Source of the DNA: Haberlea rhodopensis
Lineage: Eukaryota; Streptophyta; Magnoliopsida; Lamiales; Gesneriaceae
Reading direction: 5' to 3'
Assembly (NCBI GenBank): GCA_907163345.1
Contig: CAJQUN010000001.1
Coordinates: 3,038,001-3,102,000, forward strand
DNA: 64,000 nucleotides
In this document: piece by piece, positions 43,945 to 55,392 of the stretch
How positions within the stretch are numbered: the stretch's first letter is position 1
Layout: every line of letters starts with the position of its first letter
Program-made: the position numbers and the translations under genes
The notes under the pieces: generated by a model
Database searches by the model: none
Told to the model about the DNA's origin: nothing
What the model saw: the letters and a program-made list of their open reading frames with translations, nothing else

Positions 43945-44395
43945 CTTCACTCTCTTAGATAATTACTGTTGAAGCAACCAATTAATGGGGAGAAAGTACA
44001 AGTGGAGAGGAGAATAAATGATGAACAACTAACCGCACAACTGAGCTGTGCTGTGCAGAGACAGAGCAGATTCGAGGGGTAATTACTGTTGAAGCAACCA
44101 ATAATAAGATGATGGTCCAGATTTCAGATAAGTTCGTAAAGAAACAAGAAAATGAGACACCGTATGTGTCGACTGGTTATCTTTTGATTTTTACTCCCTA
44201 TACTGTGAGTTAACGATGGTAATGAATGAGAAATGCAACAAAGTTGCAGGTGAGAGTGTCCCGAGAAAGGGACCACAATTTGTAGTTGTTATTATTAAAA
44301 TCATATTTATGGTCAATTTTTGATTTATGGTTACTTTATTTAATTTATTAAAAATTTATATAGATATAAAAACCTTCATTCAAAATTTTCAAATT
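43945..44395. other. AT-rich spacer
   Basis: No gene recognised. The segment TAATTACTGTTGAAGCAACCAA occurs twice (about 43961 and 44081), a short direct repeat about 120 bp apart. Confidence 0.4.
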
Positions 44396-45535
44396 CATGA
44401 ATTTAAACATCACGACTTGTCTGCGTCATCTTCTTCCTCCAGTTTCTTGCTCTGCTTCCATTCACTCTAGCCCTATGTGGTTATGTTGTTCGCTGTCTTC
44501 CCTTTGTTCCAGCTGCACAATGGTGGTGTCTGGATGCTCGACCTGCTATGGTACGGGTTTGGTGCACCTAGAATCCTTCTACTATCCTTTTGGAGGTGGC
44601 TCCAGGATCCTCTGGTCACCTGGCTTCCGTTTTAGGGGTTATGGCTCAAATCGCCGTGTCTTCTTTTGACTTTCTGGCTCTGTTTACTCTCGCCTGCTAT
44701 CCTTTTCGCCTCTCTTCGCTTTCTTTGGTTTCTTGACTGATTTTGGAGTTTCTAATGCAAGTTTGGCATCATTTCCCTTTTCTGTTGTTAGGTGCGAGCT
44801 ATGTGGCCCCCTTCTCCCTTCAGATGGTAGTCGCGTGCCTTGGCGGCAGCTGGTATGTTTCTCGGTGGTGACTTGTGCCTTCAGACGAGGCTAGATGTCC
44901 ATATTTGGCCTTCTACTACTTTGTTAGTTGTGGTTGCAGGGCAGCCCCGCCGCTCGGCATAATGCGGATATGGTGAAATGCATGGGATTGGGGAGTGACC
45001 CGTGCATTCATTTGTATGCGACTGACTAGCTTGTCGTGCAAGCTCATCCCTTTGCTTAGCATATATATCACTATTTACTCTCTATGTTCATTGTGTCTGT
45101 GTTGCTTGGTAGATATGATTTTTTCTGTAGTTGTTATGGGGTGTCAGTTTTTGGATATCTACCTTTTTGGTAATGGTTGGGTGGTCTACATGATGGGCAA
45201 TGCGTTACTTTATGGCCTCGACTGCTGTCCTTTTCTAGTGATCCTATTTTGTCTTGCTGGTTGTGCTTTTTTGGTTTTGCGTCACTGCTTGTGCATAATT
45301 TGGCTTTGACTACTAAGCTTCTCAGTTTCGTGCGATATCAAGTGACTTCCGATAGGGATTTGATACAAGAGATCGCTCGTTTGTTGGGTTCTATTAGGTT
45401 TTGTATCTCGTTTATCCGTACTTGTATCTTTAGATGTCTTGGAAGACAGTTCCTTTTTTCGACCTCGCTCTGAGATGCTTTTCCGAACCCTATGCATCGC
45501 TGGAGTTTAATGCACCAAGTTTGTCCCCGTAATTA
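44396..45535. other. Unclassified T/G-rich block
   Basis: About 1.1 kb with clearly higher T+G and GC content than its AT-rich flanks. Only short open stretches (up to about 104 codons, hydrophobic because of T-richness) and no domain. No LTR, TIR or poly(A) tail is evident. It may be a decayed transposon or non-coding transcript unit. Confidence 0.35.
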
Positions 45536-46172
45536 AAAATTGATTGAATCATGCATGGAATTAATTGTGTGTCAATATAATATGCAACGAGATGGAGGGC
45601 CTGACGATATATATAAGTAAAAGCATCTTAAGGCGAACTCCATTTTAACGATCAATCTAGCATCATTTCCTACGTTAGGGATGGCTTCTGGCGCCTGCTA
45701 TGGTGCCGCACCACTTTGGGCTCACCACTAGCATTGACGCTGATCCGTTTTATTTTATTTTTTTATTTTAATTTTTTTGTATTTATTACTCTCATTTGTA
45801 TTTTAATCATGTTATTATTTTATAAATAATTAAATAATATTATTTACAAAAACTAATTAAAATAATTATCTTAAATATGATAGTTATAATCTGGTAAATC
45901 GGATTCAGGACCTCCTATAATTTCAAAAGGTATTCCAAATTTTTTATCAAATTTATCATAAATAAATATATATTTGATTGATAGCACAGTTATTGGCAAT
46001 AAAATTTATATGAATATTTATAACGTTTATATTAAAATAAAAATTTGAAGCAGATGTATTGAAGATTAAATAAGGAACATTTTAAAATAGGAAATATTCA
46101 ATACAACGGAAATACATTATCAGACACCATCTATGAACCTTGGTGCTACTATCAATATTTCAATCTATTGCA
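45536..46172. other. Spacer downstream of ALKBH6
   Basis: AT-rich with one GC-richer patch at about 45670-45740. The right part is presumably ALKBH6 3' UTR. No gene recognised. Confidence 0.4.
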
Positions 46173-49100
46173 CTATATCTTAAGTTTTACAAAATTTTTG
46201 TGGACTTTAGTCACTATTCGGCACGTCAGGGAAATTCGTGTACCCGTCCTGTGAATAATGGTGTCTCCTCCGTCTTCTCTGGCGCCACTTACAATCTCCA
46301 AACCTGAAATGGTGGGTGATCGCCCATCACCTGGCAGACCATTTTTAACATTGATAGCCTGGAAAACATGAAATAACTCAAGTTTCTCACATTGTAGAAT
46401 GTGGTGATGTGCTTCATTTCGATCACCTTACCTCGTCATATCGCTGCATCACTCTATCTTCTATGCCATGCAAGTAGTCTGGAAGGGACTAAAATGTCAG
46501 TGCCATTCAAACCCAAAGGAGCAAGTCTATCTAAGTAAAAATCTCAAACAGGTATTAAACCTGAATATGCGGCATCTTTGAATATCAGCAAGCTGCGAGG
46601 CATCAGTGCCACAGAAAATGGATGGTATTCACTCAATGACTCGCCACAATTCATATGCAAAGGTGCTGGTTCAGAAGGCATTTGACTATTGTCACCCGTT
46701 CTCTCTCCAGCATTTTTAAAACTTGGATGGGGAGTAAAGTTCATAACAACAGGTGATCCAAGAGATAAAATTGCCACCACGGGTACATAAGCAGGTCCAT
46801 CCTGGTGTGGCTGTTTGGCAAAATCAAAATTTGACCAGATGCAATTAATGTTTGGGAAAATTACGAAAAGAATATAAAAAAGATTTATCCTTTTTTACTC
46901 TCTCGTACAAGAAAAACGAATGGTATGTTGGAAATATCATATCAGAATCTTAATAATTATGGGTAGGGTTTGTTTGTGTTCTAAATTCTTGTAGATTAGT
47001 CTCTTGTCTTACCTTGATTTAGGGAGTTGGGTAGTTTTGAGGACTCAATTAATACATCATGTATTCTCTTTATTTTTCAATATACAGAATCCTATTTTTC
47101 CCTCTCCTATGCAGCGTATTTTTTTCTCTCCTATTGCAGTGTATATTTCACAACAGTATCACATAATACACCACTGTAAGATTGAAGAACCATTAACTTC
47201 ATAACAAAATACTGAATAAAATATAGTTGAACAATTAATCATGCAATTCTAGGACCAACCATTATTCCTTGATCAGGGAGGTATTCATTGATAAGCACAT
47301 GATTGATTGCTGATGGAAACAACCTTGATTCTGTGAAGATCCTATGAGTAATTTGTTCTAGCCAAGGTGGCACTGCAACAAATAGAAAAATTCAAAGGGC
47401 ACAAAAGTTTGCAGTCAAGTATTGTTCGAGGACCATCATGGAATAGTATGTCAGCACATCATGGCTCAACGCAGCTTGCACATAATCATGTGTTTATGTA
47501 CATAATAAACTAACCATAACGAGTAACAAGGTCAAAGGCATCAACCTACAGGCTACAGCTCCTAAACATAAATACCATGCAACCAGTATTATATTCTGCA
47601 TGATTGACATTTGACATAGAGACTACAAGAATGGGTACCCTGCATCAAATACAGCATCATCTACCTAACTGCTTAGCAATATCAGGAAAAAAACACAATT
47701 ACTTGTCAAGTGTAAAATAAGGTGGGAGTGTATACTATTGTTTTTCCTATTATATTGGGGGACGGAATTGCTTTAACTTGAGATCCACCATAGGCCTCTC
47801 CATATTGCGAGAGGTTTATGCCACTACACAAGTAGAGTTCTGGCTAGTATTCTTTTTTGTAACCTCCATTGCAACTCGAGACTGGGTATCAGGAAGTAAT
47901 ATGAAGAAAAAAGTAAAAGATCATCTTCGAAATGAAATAAGCAAACTGGCATCCAAATTAAATAAATGCTACTCAAATTAATAAGAATGATGGAAGTATA
48001 TATGTTGGAAGCCGAAATGAGGACTCGCACACTCAAACAATCAAACCAGAGGAATAAAAAATGGAACATAAAAATTTATACGTTAGATTCTGCAAATTGT
48101 ATTTCAAATTATGACAAATTTGTGATTCAGTTTTATTCTTTTTATCTGAATGATTTCTTCAATCATTCGATCTTCTGAGAGACTAATCAGAGGGTAATTT
48201 TAATCAAAACTAAAAGACAAACAGCATAGCTGTAGCCATTTGGGCGAGGGAATTTGTCCATGAACATTGCCATATGGCCAACCCAAGTAATATTTCAAGT
48301 TGTTTCTACTTTCCTTACTCTCCTATCATCAGTATGATATGAGGATCACATGAAAAGGATATCAAGATCGAGGTCCCTATGAATTTCTTCTATGGCAATC
48401 AATCACCATCATTTTTTACGAGATTCCAGTCCATCATGGCTGGAACAAGAGAATAGATATTGAACGCCATTTCATCAGAAATTGAAAGGGAGCATCAACA
48501 AGCTGGTATAAGGAGAGACTAGTATTATTCAAGGCTTTAATCTAAAAATGGTAGTTTATGTTACTATATTTGTGATTCGAAGGTATCTCTTAATGATTTT
48601 CTTCACAGTAATTTAGGAAGTACTTGCCTATTTCCATTTTGTTTATAACTTTCTTCGTTTTTCTCTAATAACGCTGTTGTGTTTCGTTCAACTGTAAAAT
48701 TAGAGGAATCAGTAATATTCTCATGAAAATCCACAAAACCAAATTGTAAAAACACATGACTACATTAATGAGCAATGATTTCAAGACTTACAAGCCTGCG
48801 CAAGAAGGCCCTTGTCATGCACAATACCTCCTGTAATGATTGATAATTTTCTCCGATTAAGTGAAAACAACAATTCTCAGACAAACGATAAACAGTTCGT
48901 CATAAGTGTCTGAGCTTAGATGAACCAATGTAGGATTAGGATTTTGATAAACCCGCAATTACCCCAATTTTGCAGTCTCCTGTTCTTCAAAGTTTTCCAC
49001 TTTGAAATGGGGGCTTTATAAATCTGCAGCCAAGGACAAAGTCAGCCACAAAATTCACACCATTGAAATTCATACAGCTTACTTCTCTATGCTTACATTA

Positions 49101-49207
49101 TTCAAGAGATGGTCTTCTTCGGCTGCGGTGAGATAGTCGGGAAGGTAAAAGACGGTTGGTACGGAGCCCACAGCAAAATCTTTTAACGCCAAAGTTTCTA
49201 CGTCCAT
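46173..49207 (-). CDS. ALKBH6: AlkB homologue 6 (Fe(II)/2-oxoglutarate dioxygenase), 7 exons, with one frameshifting base
   Basis: ALKBH6 proteins belong to the AlkB dioxygenases that oxidatively demethylate nucleic acids; the plant member's exact substrate is less certain. Exons: 49207-49097 (starts MDVETLALKDFAVGSVPTVF), 49023-48963 (SKWKTLKNRRLQNW), 48830-48792, 47372-47260 (INHVLINEYLPDQGIM), 46811-46561, 46478-46432, 46358-46173 (ends VKLKI). Every exon junction is phase-compatible and all family blocks are in order, including the distal His and HRTGTRISLTCR. In exon 5, however, the iron-binding segment reads CAGGAATGG where CAGGATGG would encode QDG. That extra A near 46800 shifts the frame within HxD. 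Without it the protein would be about 268 aa, normal for the family. It is therefore either a very recent pseudogene or an assembly error. Confidence 0.88.
46812..47259 (-). other. ALKBH6 intron 4
   Basis: 448-bp AT-rich intron; nothing else recognised. Confidence 0.7.
47373..48791 (-). other. ALKBH6 intron 3
   Basis: 1.4-kb AT-rich intron; no gene, repeat or RNA recognised. Confidence 0.7.
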
Positions 49208-49850
49208 TGAATCTGTTTTGGAATCGAAACCATGAATTTAAGTAGAGTCTGCGTGATGTCGGCCGGAAGGACTAACGAGGAAGAAATGTGTTTATATCTT
49301 CGAGTCGGCGGCTCGGCGCCCATATACCGCCTGCCTATCGATCGGTTTATTTGATATGGCGACCATTGCCCTTGAAGGCATCTGGGTCTTACATACCCGA
49401 TGTGATAAGTAGATATTAGGGGCGTATTTGAAATTATCAAACTCGAAACTGTTTTTGAATCGAACTCGAATACATATTATATCATTCGATTGTTCACGAA
49501 TCATTTATGAATCTTAATATTTTATTTATATAATATTCTATAACCCATCTTCACAACACCAATTTCTCTCTCTCTCATTCTACACCCATCCCCATCCTCC
49601 TCCCATTTCGTCCATGCCGCCAATCTCTCTCTCTCATTCTACACCCATCTCCCTCATTAGGGATGTTAATAGGATGGGTCTAGACCGAGATATTTTGGCA
49701 AATAACCTTCCTGCAAGTTCATTTTAAAAAACTAACCCTCACTCTTGAAAAGACAATTTTACCCTTAATATCCTTTGAGTCTTTTGAGTCTAAATTCCAT
49801 ATATCCATACAAATTTAAAACTAACGTTCTTAACAACGATCAACAAAAAA
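49208..49850. other. ALKBH6 upstream region
   Basis: Presumed promoter. Contains two copies of a TCTCTCTCTCATTCTACACCCATC unit at about 49564-49590 and 49625-49650. EPRV-2 begins immediately after, about 640 bp from the ALKBH6 start. Confidence 0.5.
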
Positions 49851-49862
49851 TGGTATCAGAGC
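49851..49862 (+). promoter_or_regulatory. tRNA-Met primer-binding site of EPRV-2
   Basis: TGGTATCAGAGC, the initiator tRNA-Met complement conventionally taken as genome position 1 in caulimovirids. It is also the left boundary of the integrated copy. Confidence 0.85.
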
Positions 49863-49936
49863 CTAGGTTTATTCTGGAATACTATGATAATATCTTGAAT
49901 TTGTAACCTATACGGAGGAGACGATTCAAGAAAAAT

Positions 49937-50245
49937 ATGGACCCGAACGTTTGTTCGAAGTGTCATTCTTACAGGTGGTATTTCCAGAAATTGGAAAAAC
50001 TAAATCAAAAGCATATGGCAGAAGCTCAACGCTTCAACCATAAGTGGAAACAATTACGAGGAACAGGTTTATGCACTCCAAGCATAAATCATTACAAGAA
50101 ATTGGAAAGGATGGCGAAGAGGCTTCATCAAGTGAACCTCAAACTTCAGTTCCAGTTAGCCGAACTTCAGGAGGACAATCATCCTGAACACGAGGACGTT
50201 GTACCAGACCCCAATGATCCAACAGGGTCCGGACCGAATGAATAA
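49937..50245 (+). CDS. EPRV-2 small first ORF, 102 aa, unknown
   Basis: Begins MDPNVCSKCHSYRWYFQKLE with a CxxC pair, then is Lys/Gln-rich and probably helical, with an acidic Pro-rich tail. Part of it is preserved in EPRV-1 (28600-28760). It overlaps the next ORF by 47 nt. The function is unknown; its position matches the small first ORF of some caulimovirids. Confidence 0.6.
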   Translation: MDPNVCSKCHSYRWYFQKLEKLNQKHMAEAQRFNHKWKQLRGTGLCTPSINHYKKLERMAKRLHQVNLKLQFQLAELQEDNHPEHEDVVPDPNDPTGSGPNE

Positions 50246-50636
50246 GATGGGTGAGCCAACCTTTCGAGAAATCGAGCCCGATTCTTCTAAGATTTCCCAA
50301 GATCTTAGAGAGATCCAAAAGACAGTGCAGCGCTATGGATATCTTCAATACCATGTCCCTACACAAATCCATCAGATCCAGAGTCAGATGGAGACCATGA
50401 TTAAACATCAGAAGGAGATTCTTGAAAACCTTCAAGATGTTCAATCCCGAGTAAAGGAATTGGAGTCAAGGCCCAGTCCTACAGGAAGAAGAAAAGGAGG
50501 ATGGTTGCCACCATCTTACGGAACAGAACCCCTTTTACACCAAAAGGGGAAAGCAGAGGAGGTCCGAAGGCCGTTAACTGAGTCTGAAGAAATGATTGCA
50601 GTCCTACGAGGAGAACCCATACTTCCCACAAAGTAA
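50199..50636 (+). CDS. EPRV-2 coiled-coil protein, 145 aa (virion-associated-protein-like by architecture)
   Basis: The central region (residues about 25-95) has heptad-like hydrophobics (IHQIQSQMETMIKHQKEIL), followed by a basic, Pro-rich tail. That architecture is seen in caulimovirid virion-associated proteins, which anchor in the capsid and bind nucleic acid. Similarity is architectural only. The frame is open and its stop overlaps the coat ORF start (TAATG at 50634-50638). It is absent from EPRV-1 because of the deletion. Confidence 0.55.
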   Translation: MYQTPMIQQGPDRMNKMGEPTFREIEPDSSKISQDLREIQKTVQRYGYLQYHVPTQIHQIQSQMETMIKHQKEILENLQDVQSRVKELESRPSPTGRRKGGWLPPSYGTEPLLHQKGKAEEVRRPLTESEEMIAVLRGEPILPTK

Positions 50637-52072
50637 TGGAAAGAATCAACCTGTAAGATCTACGGGATCTTGAAGATCTAAGGGATCTTGCTGATTCATT
50701 TGCGGGATTAAATCTCGTAGAAATCAAGACAGGAGAGCTTGTACAAAGACCTCCACCACAAGAGAGCTTCGGGTCACACAATCCACCCGAAGGAGACCAA
50801 AGTATGCCACACAGGGATGATTTCACCTCAGCAACTTTGGATCCCCCAGTAGGAACAAGGAACCGTTCCCGAAGGCCAGATATTCATCAGACGCCATATG
50901 GGAAGTCACAGCTAGATCCAATCCATCCATATGGACTTATGCTCAACATGGATAATTTGGATTTCAAAAACAGAGAACTTCTTATTGATGAATGGGCTTC
51001 AGCAATGAGAATAGCAGCAGGAACACTTGACTTAGGCAAAGAAGGATTCATTTTACTTCTAAAAATGAGTCTAGAAGGATCAGTCAAGATTGCCTGGGAT
51101 CTTGGCGACCCAGGAACCAAGGAAGAAGTTCTAGCCGGAGAGTCCCTGAAAGAGATCGTGGACAAGATGGCGAGATTCTTCAAAATCTGTTTCATCGGTA
51201 TAAGCTACTTCGAGGGAATGGAGGAAGAAAAGGCTAAGAAATACAGACAAGCTCTAATTAGCCTAGAACTACATGACATCTGCTATGTAGATGAGTACAT
51301 CAAACTCTTTACAGAGTATCGATGGAAGTCGAAGATAGCGGAAAACGATGCAGCGGAGCTGTTTTTTGTCAAAATTCCGAGCCCATGGAGAGAAATGCTT
51401 ATCCAGGAGTATACACCGCATACAATCGAGACGGTGTCCAGGAGAATGTCATTTCTCAAAGTAAAGCTGGCGGAGTGGTGCTACCAAGCAAAGCTCCAGA
51501 AAAATTTCAAGAAGCTCAGAGGAATCAACAAAATGGCTCCTCTTTGTTGTACGGGAAATGATATCCCTACAATCATTGGGAACTACCCACAAAGGCGCAA
51601 GTTGAAGAAGCACAGAAGTCAACCGTATGCCCGAGGAGGTGGTTCAAGAAAAAGTAGGTCTTCATGGAGACCTAGAAAGTTCTGGTCAAAGCAGAAAGCC
51701 CGAAGCTATAGATCGGGGCAAAGGTCTGGACCAACAAGGAGTAGAATCTCATCGACAGGTTCTAATCAAGCAAGTTCTAGCAGGGCACCAACGAAGAGAA
51801 CTTTCAGACGCACACCTACCCGTGCAAATGAGAGTTTCAGAGATTGTAACTGCTGGACATGCAGAGCAAGAGGACATATCTCTACAGATTGTCCAGAAAA
51901 CCAAAGCCGAGGAGTCAGACAGTTCGAGCATACCAAGGAATTTGAGGATGCTGTCTATTTTCAGGATTTGGTACAGGTGTATCAATTTGAGGATATTCCC
52001 TCAGATGAAAGTATCTACGAAGAAGAGATCTACTCTGAGGATGGAGGTGAATCTAGCTCAGAATCAGAGTGA
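50636..52072 (+). pseudogene. EPRV-2 coat protein ORF with an early nonsense codon
   Basis: The capsid protein of the ancestral virus. The ATG at 50636 overlaps the preceding stop, but codon 7 is TAA (50654-50656). From the next in-frame ATG (50804) 422 codons are open. Features: a conserved gag/coat-like core, a Lys/Arg/Ser-rich region (about residues 265-330 from 50804), the Cys-His box CNCWTCRARGHISTDC (about residue 350), and a strongly acidic tail ending ESSSESE. Zinc box and acidic tail are hallmarks of caulimovirid coat proteins. Confidence 0.82.
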
Positions 52073-53284
52073 AGGAGAGTTCCTTCAGCACGTGATTAGA
52101 GAAGAGCCGTCGGGATTTTTCTCGCATACCACTGTTTCTCATAAAACCCTTATGAGGATCATGAAAGAAGAGCCAAAGCTTCAAATGTATGATGGATTTA
52201 CCATTGGAGCAATGGAAAAAGCCATGGATATGATTGGTCTTCGTAGCAGGAAACATCAGATTATCCATAGGGTAACAACAGGTGAATTTGCGATCCCGAT
52301 GGAATTCACGGGAAACCAAATTGAGATGCAGTTAATCCCCTACATAGAAATCCAGGAGATTAAGAACAAAGTCAAGAGAGAGGTTGCTAATACACTCTCG
52401 TGGATTCATATCGGAGCAATAAGAGTTATCATCAAAGCAACATTCAAGGAAGGAATTGATTCGCCCCTCAACCTGGCGATCTTTGACAAGAGAATCCCGA
52501 ACCTCAAAGATTCTTGTTTGGGAGCAGTAGCAGGAAATCTGTATGCAGAAAAGATGGCCTTCAACATCTATCCGAGGATTGCTTACAATTTAGGAGATCG
52601 AGACTTCAACAAAGTTCTCATCAAGATTTTAAAAGAGAAGATTTGATGAATGAAGGGAACAGGCCTTACTCGATCACCTACAAGGTGTCATACGCACTCT
52701 CGAATACTCATCATTCCGAAGTATTCTTGAGAAAGGAAGTCATCGAAGTCCCCAGAATCTTCGAAGACTTCGCCAAAGCAGTATTACTGGACATCATTGA
52801 TACTCCGACAATAGGAGAGATTGACATGAGGATACAAGATCAACCTGTTCTGAACAGAAGCAGGAGCCTCATGATCGAGTCAAGAAGGATGTCTTTCCAA
52901 CAGGATAGGTTAATCAGCAACTATCCAGGGGAAAAACAGAAGGGAGCCTCAAGCAGAATTCAGAAAGTTCCTGATGTATTCCAAACAATAGGGAAACTGA
53001 AATGCCCAGAAGGCTGGAGAGAAGTGCAGATAATTTTTGACATCACCGAGAAGAACAATATCTTCCCCTGCGATGTCCTATATTATTTGCAACAACCTAC
53101 AGTTGGAAAATTTCAAGGAAACCTTCAAATTGGTGAAATTAATCTCACAATTGAAGGAATTGCCGGACGGATCCCCGAGCAGCTTATTTTAGGGATTGAA
53201 TTTCTCGAGGAACATAAACCTTGGGAAAGATTGCAAGATGGAATGGAATTCACGGTCGACGGAAAGAGATACCGAATTCGATGA
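52041..53284 (+). pseudogene. EPRV-2 movement protein with one frameshift
   Basis: Starts at ATG 52041, overlapping the coat ORF tail. The N-terminal part (to about 52620) includes ATGEFAIPMEF-like and AFNIYPRIAYNLGDRDF segments. A small deletion near 52618 shifts the frame, and the protein continues to 53284; EPRV-1 lacks this break. Position between coat and pol, length near 410 residues and the core pattern fit the 30K-superfamily movement proteins that caulimovirids use to pass plasmodesmata. The stop overlaps the pol start (ATGA, 53281-53284). Confidence 0.7.
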
Positions 53285-55392
53285 CCACCAGTCCATTCTC
53301 AATATACATCTCCATTGGGATGTTATATGAGAAGTACCGGGCATAATATTTTGCAGCCTACATTGACTCAGGGGCTGGAATATGCACTGTCAGGCGAGAA
53401 ATCTTCCCCAAAGACGTTGGTGAGAAATTACCAGCCATTGCCGGAAGAGACTTTTCCAAACGGATCCTTATTCTTAATGAAGGAGTCCAAGGAGCGGAAA
53501 TAATTATCGGCGGAGCAGGCGGTACCCCATGGTACAAAGTCAAAACTCCACCTATATATTTCCATGATACAGGTGCAGATATGCTCTTAGGAAACAATTT
53601 CCTACAGACGTTCAAGACATTCACTCAAGAGAATGAAACGAGAAGACTTATTTTCACAACTCTATGTGATCATAAGATTATGGTACAACGATTACGGGAG
53701 GCGTTTCACCGAAAATTCCCTATTCGTTTTCGCAACAAGCGTGGTGATGAAGGAAAACTTCGACACCCAAAGATGAAAGATCAGCGGAAATTTGGAGAGG
53801 CAATTCTTCAGTTCCGACAACAAGGTCCTAGTGAAAGGGGGTCACAAACTTTTGACTGGGTTAATATCATGTCTTTCAGAGAACAGGATGAGGAAAGAGT
53901 AACTCCAGAAACCCTGTTGCTACTGAAAAATGCTTTACGAGAAGAAGTTACACAACCTGAATCTACCCTCGAAGAGCGAATCACTCTAGAGGATGTGAAA
54001 AGGAAGATTCGTAGGAACTACAACGAGGATCCACTGGCATGGTGGAACAAAAATGAGCTCAGAGCTACTTTGAAGGTGAAAACTGGAAAAGAAAATGAGT
54101 TTGTGAGGTATAGGCCGATCCCCATGAACCAAGAAGATCGGAAGAATATGCAGAGCATACTTAAGGAGCTTCTTGACCTTAAGTTAATCTCAGCAGGTAT
54201 TTCTCCATACAGCAGCCCCGGTTTTCTGGTAAGAAATCATGGAGAAATTAAACGAGGAAAGCCGAGATTAGTGATCAACTATAAAGGGATCAACGAAATC
54301 TTGGAGTTCGATGGATATTTTATCCCAAGCAGAGAACATTTGGTAAATAGCATCAAGAATACCAAAGTATTCTCCAAATTCGATTGCAAGTCTGGTTTCT
54401 ACCAGATTAAAATGGAGGAAGCAAGCAGAAAGTTCACAGCATTCTCCACACCACAAGGACATTATATCTGGAATGTCATGCCAATGGGATTGGCAAATGC
54501 TCCCCAGATATATCAAAGGAAGATGGATAATCTTGTCAAGGATTACTTCAGCTTCATGTTCGTGTACATTGACGACATCCTCATAGCGTCAAAAAACATG
54601 AAAGAACATCTTAAACATCTAGAGATCTTCTCAGACGTTTGTTACAAGGAAGGATTGGTGCTTTCCGAAAAGAAAGCAGTAATTGCTACAAGACAGATCG
54701 AGTTCCTTGGAATCGAGATCGACGAATCTGGAATCATCCTACAAAATCATATTGTTGAAAAAGTACAAGGATATCCGGATGACCTCAAGGATTTAAAACA
54801 ACTTCAGAGTTTTTTAGGAGTTGTTAATTTTGCTGGAATGTTTATCAACAATCTAGCAAACCACAGGAAGGTGTTCAGTTCACTACTCAAAAAGGATGTT
54901 AAGTTTGAGTGGAATGAAGATCACAGACAAGCTGTTAAACAGCTAAATGAGGTTTGCAGACAACTACCAAAACTCGCAATACCAAACGACGAGGATGAAC
55001 TGGTATTATACACAGATGCCAGTGATCATTGGTGGGCTGCGGTCCTCATGAAAGTTACAACAGAAGGAGAAGTGCCATGCAGATATTGCAGTGGATTATT
55101 TGATAACAACGAAGTTATCAGATGGCACATCAACGAGAAGGAGTTCCTTGCAGTCCGAAAGGCTTTTAAAAAATGGCCATTATTTTTACTTGCAAAGAAA
55201 TTTATCTTAAAAATAGATAATACGAGTGTTAAGTCTTTTCTGAAAAATAAAATTGAATCAAAACCAGAAAAGGCTAGACTTTTACGTTGGCAAGCTGAGT
55301 GTCAATATTATGATTATGATATTGTCATTGTGAAATCTGATAAAAATAGTCTTGCAGATTTCTTAACACGAGATGGAGGGACACATTGCTAG
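53281..55392 (+). pseudogene. EPRV-2 pol: aspartic protease, reverse transcriptase, RNase H; one nonsense codon
   Basis: One 704-codon frame interrupted only by TAA at 53344-53346, where EPRV-1 has a Glu codon. The aspartic protease motif YIDSGAGIC (residue about 26) has DSG. RT follows with YRPIPMN, FSKFDCKSGFYQIKM and catalytic YIDDILIAS (near 54570), then RNase H with LVLYTDASDHWWA (near 55010) and a C-terminal LADFLTRD. No integrase is present, as expected for a pararetrovirus, which distinguishes it from the gypsy elements nearby. From the Met at 53581, 603 codons are open. Confidence 0.92.

Noticed and set aside
44397..45497. ORFs of 90-104 codons in the T-rich block
   Set aside because: Hydrophobic because of T-rich composition; no domain or splice structure.
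49851..49862. tRNA gene signal at TGGTATCAGAGC
   Set aside because: Only the 3'-terminal complement of tRNA-Met used as primer site; no cloverleaf sequence around it. The same applies at 23801 and 28834.
51627..52040. N-terminal extension of the movement protein frame inside the coat ORF
   Set aside because: The frame is open by chance over the coat ORF; the ATG at 52041 near the coat stop fits the overlapping-gene layout and the start of conservation with EPRV-1.
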